From assembly GCA_017445475.1 (NCBI GenBank), contig JAFSUB010000009.1, positions 1 to 64,000 of the forward strand: a stretch of 64,000 bases of DNA, written 5' to 3'. Made by a program: the position numbers and the translations under genes. Shown here in pieces: positions 63,111 to 64,000 of this stretch (positions within the stretch are counted from its first letter, which is position 1; every line of letters begins with the position of its first letter). The DNA is from Alphaproteobacteria bacterium. GTDB lineage: Bacteria > Pseudomonadota > Alphaproteobacteria > RF32 > CAG-239. The notes under the pieces were generated by a model. It was not told the DNA's origin. It saw only the letters and a list, made by a program, of their open reading frames with translations, and did not search any database.

Positions 63111-64000
63111 ATGAATTTGCAAAAGCGTGATTGTCCGATAAAATTTGAAATAACCAACTGTGATTCTGGCTGGCTCAATGTTTCATTGCATATTGGAAAA
63201 GATATTCACGATATAAGCATCCCATATATAGGCAACGGAATTAATGCTCTACTTGAATCTCTCGTCTATTTACACCCAGACTATAATGAACATGGACGTG
63301 AAAGCCAATATATGGAATATAAAAAAGTAGAAATTGATGGCAAAGAATATTACATACCGTATATTGCAAAATTTGACTGGAATGAAGAAGGTTCAGAAGT
63401 ATCCTGGAAAATAGCAAAATACCCTGATAATAAAGATAATTTTAGTGTAATGGTCGATCTAAACATTATTCGCCAAACAAATGGAGGAGTATTTAAGTAT
63501 AAAGTTGATTATAGGGATTTATGTTATGCAACAGCAGATCTTTGCACAAATTTACTTAAAAATTTAGGGTTCAATGGATATTTTAATAGTTATTGGCAAA
63601 AGAACATAAATATTTACGATTTGCTATTTGTTAAAGCTTATGCCCTAAAGGCTATGTATTTGTTAAATCTCAAATATTCAGATAAATACTCATGGTACTC
63701 AGATATTAATAAAGAATTGGAACTTCTGTTGTTTGATATGGATAAGAAGAAAAACTTTCCTAAACATTATGATAATATAGATGTTGAGATAATTCCAGAA
63801 AAAGATTACAAAAAGGTATCATATTATTATTCAGGTGCCCGTGCAAATATTATAATCAATGGTCGCTCATTTTTGGAAATTATTACAGAAAGAGAAGAAA
63901 AGATATTTAGTAGTGAAGGATTTAAGAGATATCGTCGAACAATTCCTAAAGCAGGAGATTATAATTATCTCACTGTATCAGAATTATTTTCATGGCTTGA
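63111..64000 (+). CDS. Unknown AT-rich gene, truncated by the window end
   Basis: Not recognised. ATG 63111 with GGAG seven bases before opens a frame without stop to the last base (296 codons so far). It begins MNLQKRDCPIKFEITNC and continues with many Tyr, Asn, Ile and Lys residues: GWLNVSLHIGKDIHDI, VDYRDLCYATADLCTNLLKN and VSELFSWL. Codon use (many ATA, TTA, AGA, TAT) is clearly more AT-rich than in the core genes, a sign of recent acquisition. No signal peptide. The position opposite a WYL regulator suggests a defence or mobile-element gene; the function cannot be called from this part. Confidence 0.8.
   Translation, partial: MNLQKRDCPIKFEITNCDSGWLNVSLHIGKDIHDISIPYIGNGINALLESLVYLHPDYNEHGRESQYMEYKKVEIDGKEYYIPYIAKFDWNEEGSEVSWKIAKYPDNKDNFSVMVDLNIIRQTNGGVFKYKVDYRDLCYATADLCTNLLKNLGFNGYFNSYWQKNINIYDLLFVKAYALKAMYLLNLKYSDKYSWYSDINKELELLLFDMDKKKNFPKHYDNIDVEIIPEKDYKKVSYYYSGARANIIINGRSFLEIITEREEKIFSSEGFKRYRRTIPKAGDYNYLTVSELFSWL

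Noticed and set aside
1-64000. CRISPR arrays, insertion sequences, integrases or prophage genes
   Set aside because: No spaced repeat array, transposase, integrase or phage structural gene was recognised in the window.

Overview
The window looks like the chromosome of a low-GC alphaproteobacterium. Support comes from the rpsT-dnaA pairing, prmC followed by a DUF4167 gene, an alphaproteobacterial-type zinc-finger/J-domain protein, a three-subunit proton-translocating transhydrogenase (pntAa-pntAb-pntB), the pal-cpoB-tilS run and two GTTC-N7-GTTC sites of the alphaproteobacterial LexA type. The many gene-dense hypothetical and secreted proteins, TTG/GTG starts and absence of motility or large biosynthetic operons here fit a host- or gut-associated uncultured lineage, but that placement is inference. 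Almost everything is core chromosome; only the last ~1 kb looks acquired.

Layout. 1-5 kb: tRNA-Ala with a duplicated tRNA 5' half and a structured repeat, then mfd, a small hypothetical gene and a J-domain protein. 5-10.5 kb: rpsT, dnaA, tRNA-Met, htpX, tRNA-Arg, an ArsR/flavin reductase pair, xseB-ispA. 10.4-22 kb: a GalU-like gene, gyrA, an RND efflux operon (membrane fusion protein, pump, outer membrane lipoprotein) and a TPR lipoprotein. 22-30.9 kb: uracil-DNA glycosylase, two secreted four-cysteine paralogues (the first interrupted by a stop codon), a 17-kDa-type lipoprotein, asnS, rpoH, prmC, DUF4167, a membrane phosphoesterase. 31-41.7 kb: clpP-clpX, pnt operon, split chromate transporter, polA, a class A PBP and a small secreted Cys protein. 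41.6-50.2 kb: rlmH and an M20 hydrolase, an SH3 protein, pal-cpoB-tilS, and a shortened division cluster mraZ-rsmH-ftsL-ftsI. 50-62 kb: tadA, rluB-rsmD, a 706-aa protein of unknown function, gltX, PHP phosphatase, a 676-aa protein of unknown function, prfC, tRNA-Leu, tig. 62-64 kb: a WYL regulator facing an AT-rich gene that runs off the window.

How it fits together. The window combines replication and repair (dnaA, gyrA, polA, mfd, UDG, xseB), protein quality control (rpoH, clpPX, htpX, tig, J protein), translation (asnS, gltX, prfC, prmC and rRNA/tRNA modification genes) and envelope growth (ftsI, ftsL, PBP1, pal-cpoB). Candidate LexA sites lie in front of both dnaA and the mraZ division cluster, which would tie replication initiation and septation to DNA damage if they are real. 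The most promising unexplored material is the WYL regulator with its palindromic operator and divergent foreign-looking gene at the right edge, the secreted four-Cys pair, and the two large cytoplasmic proteins of unknown function.
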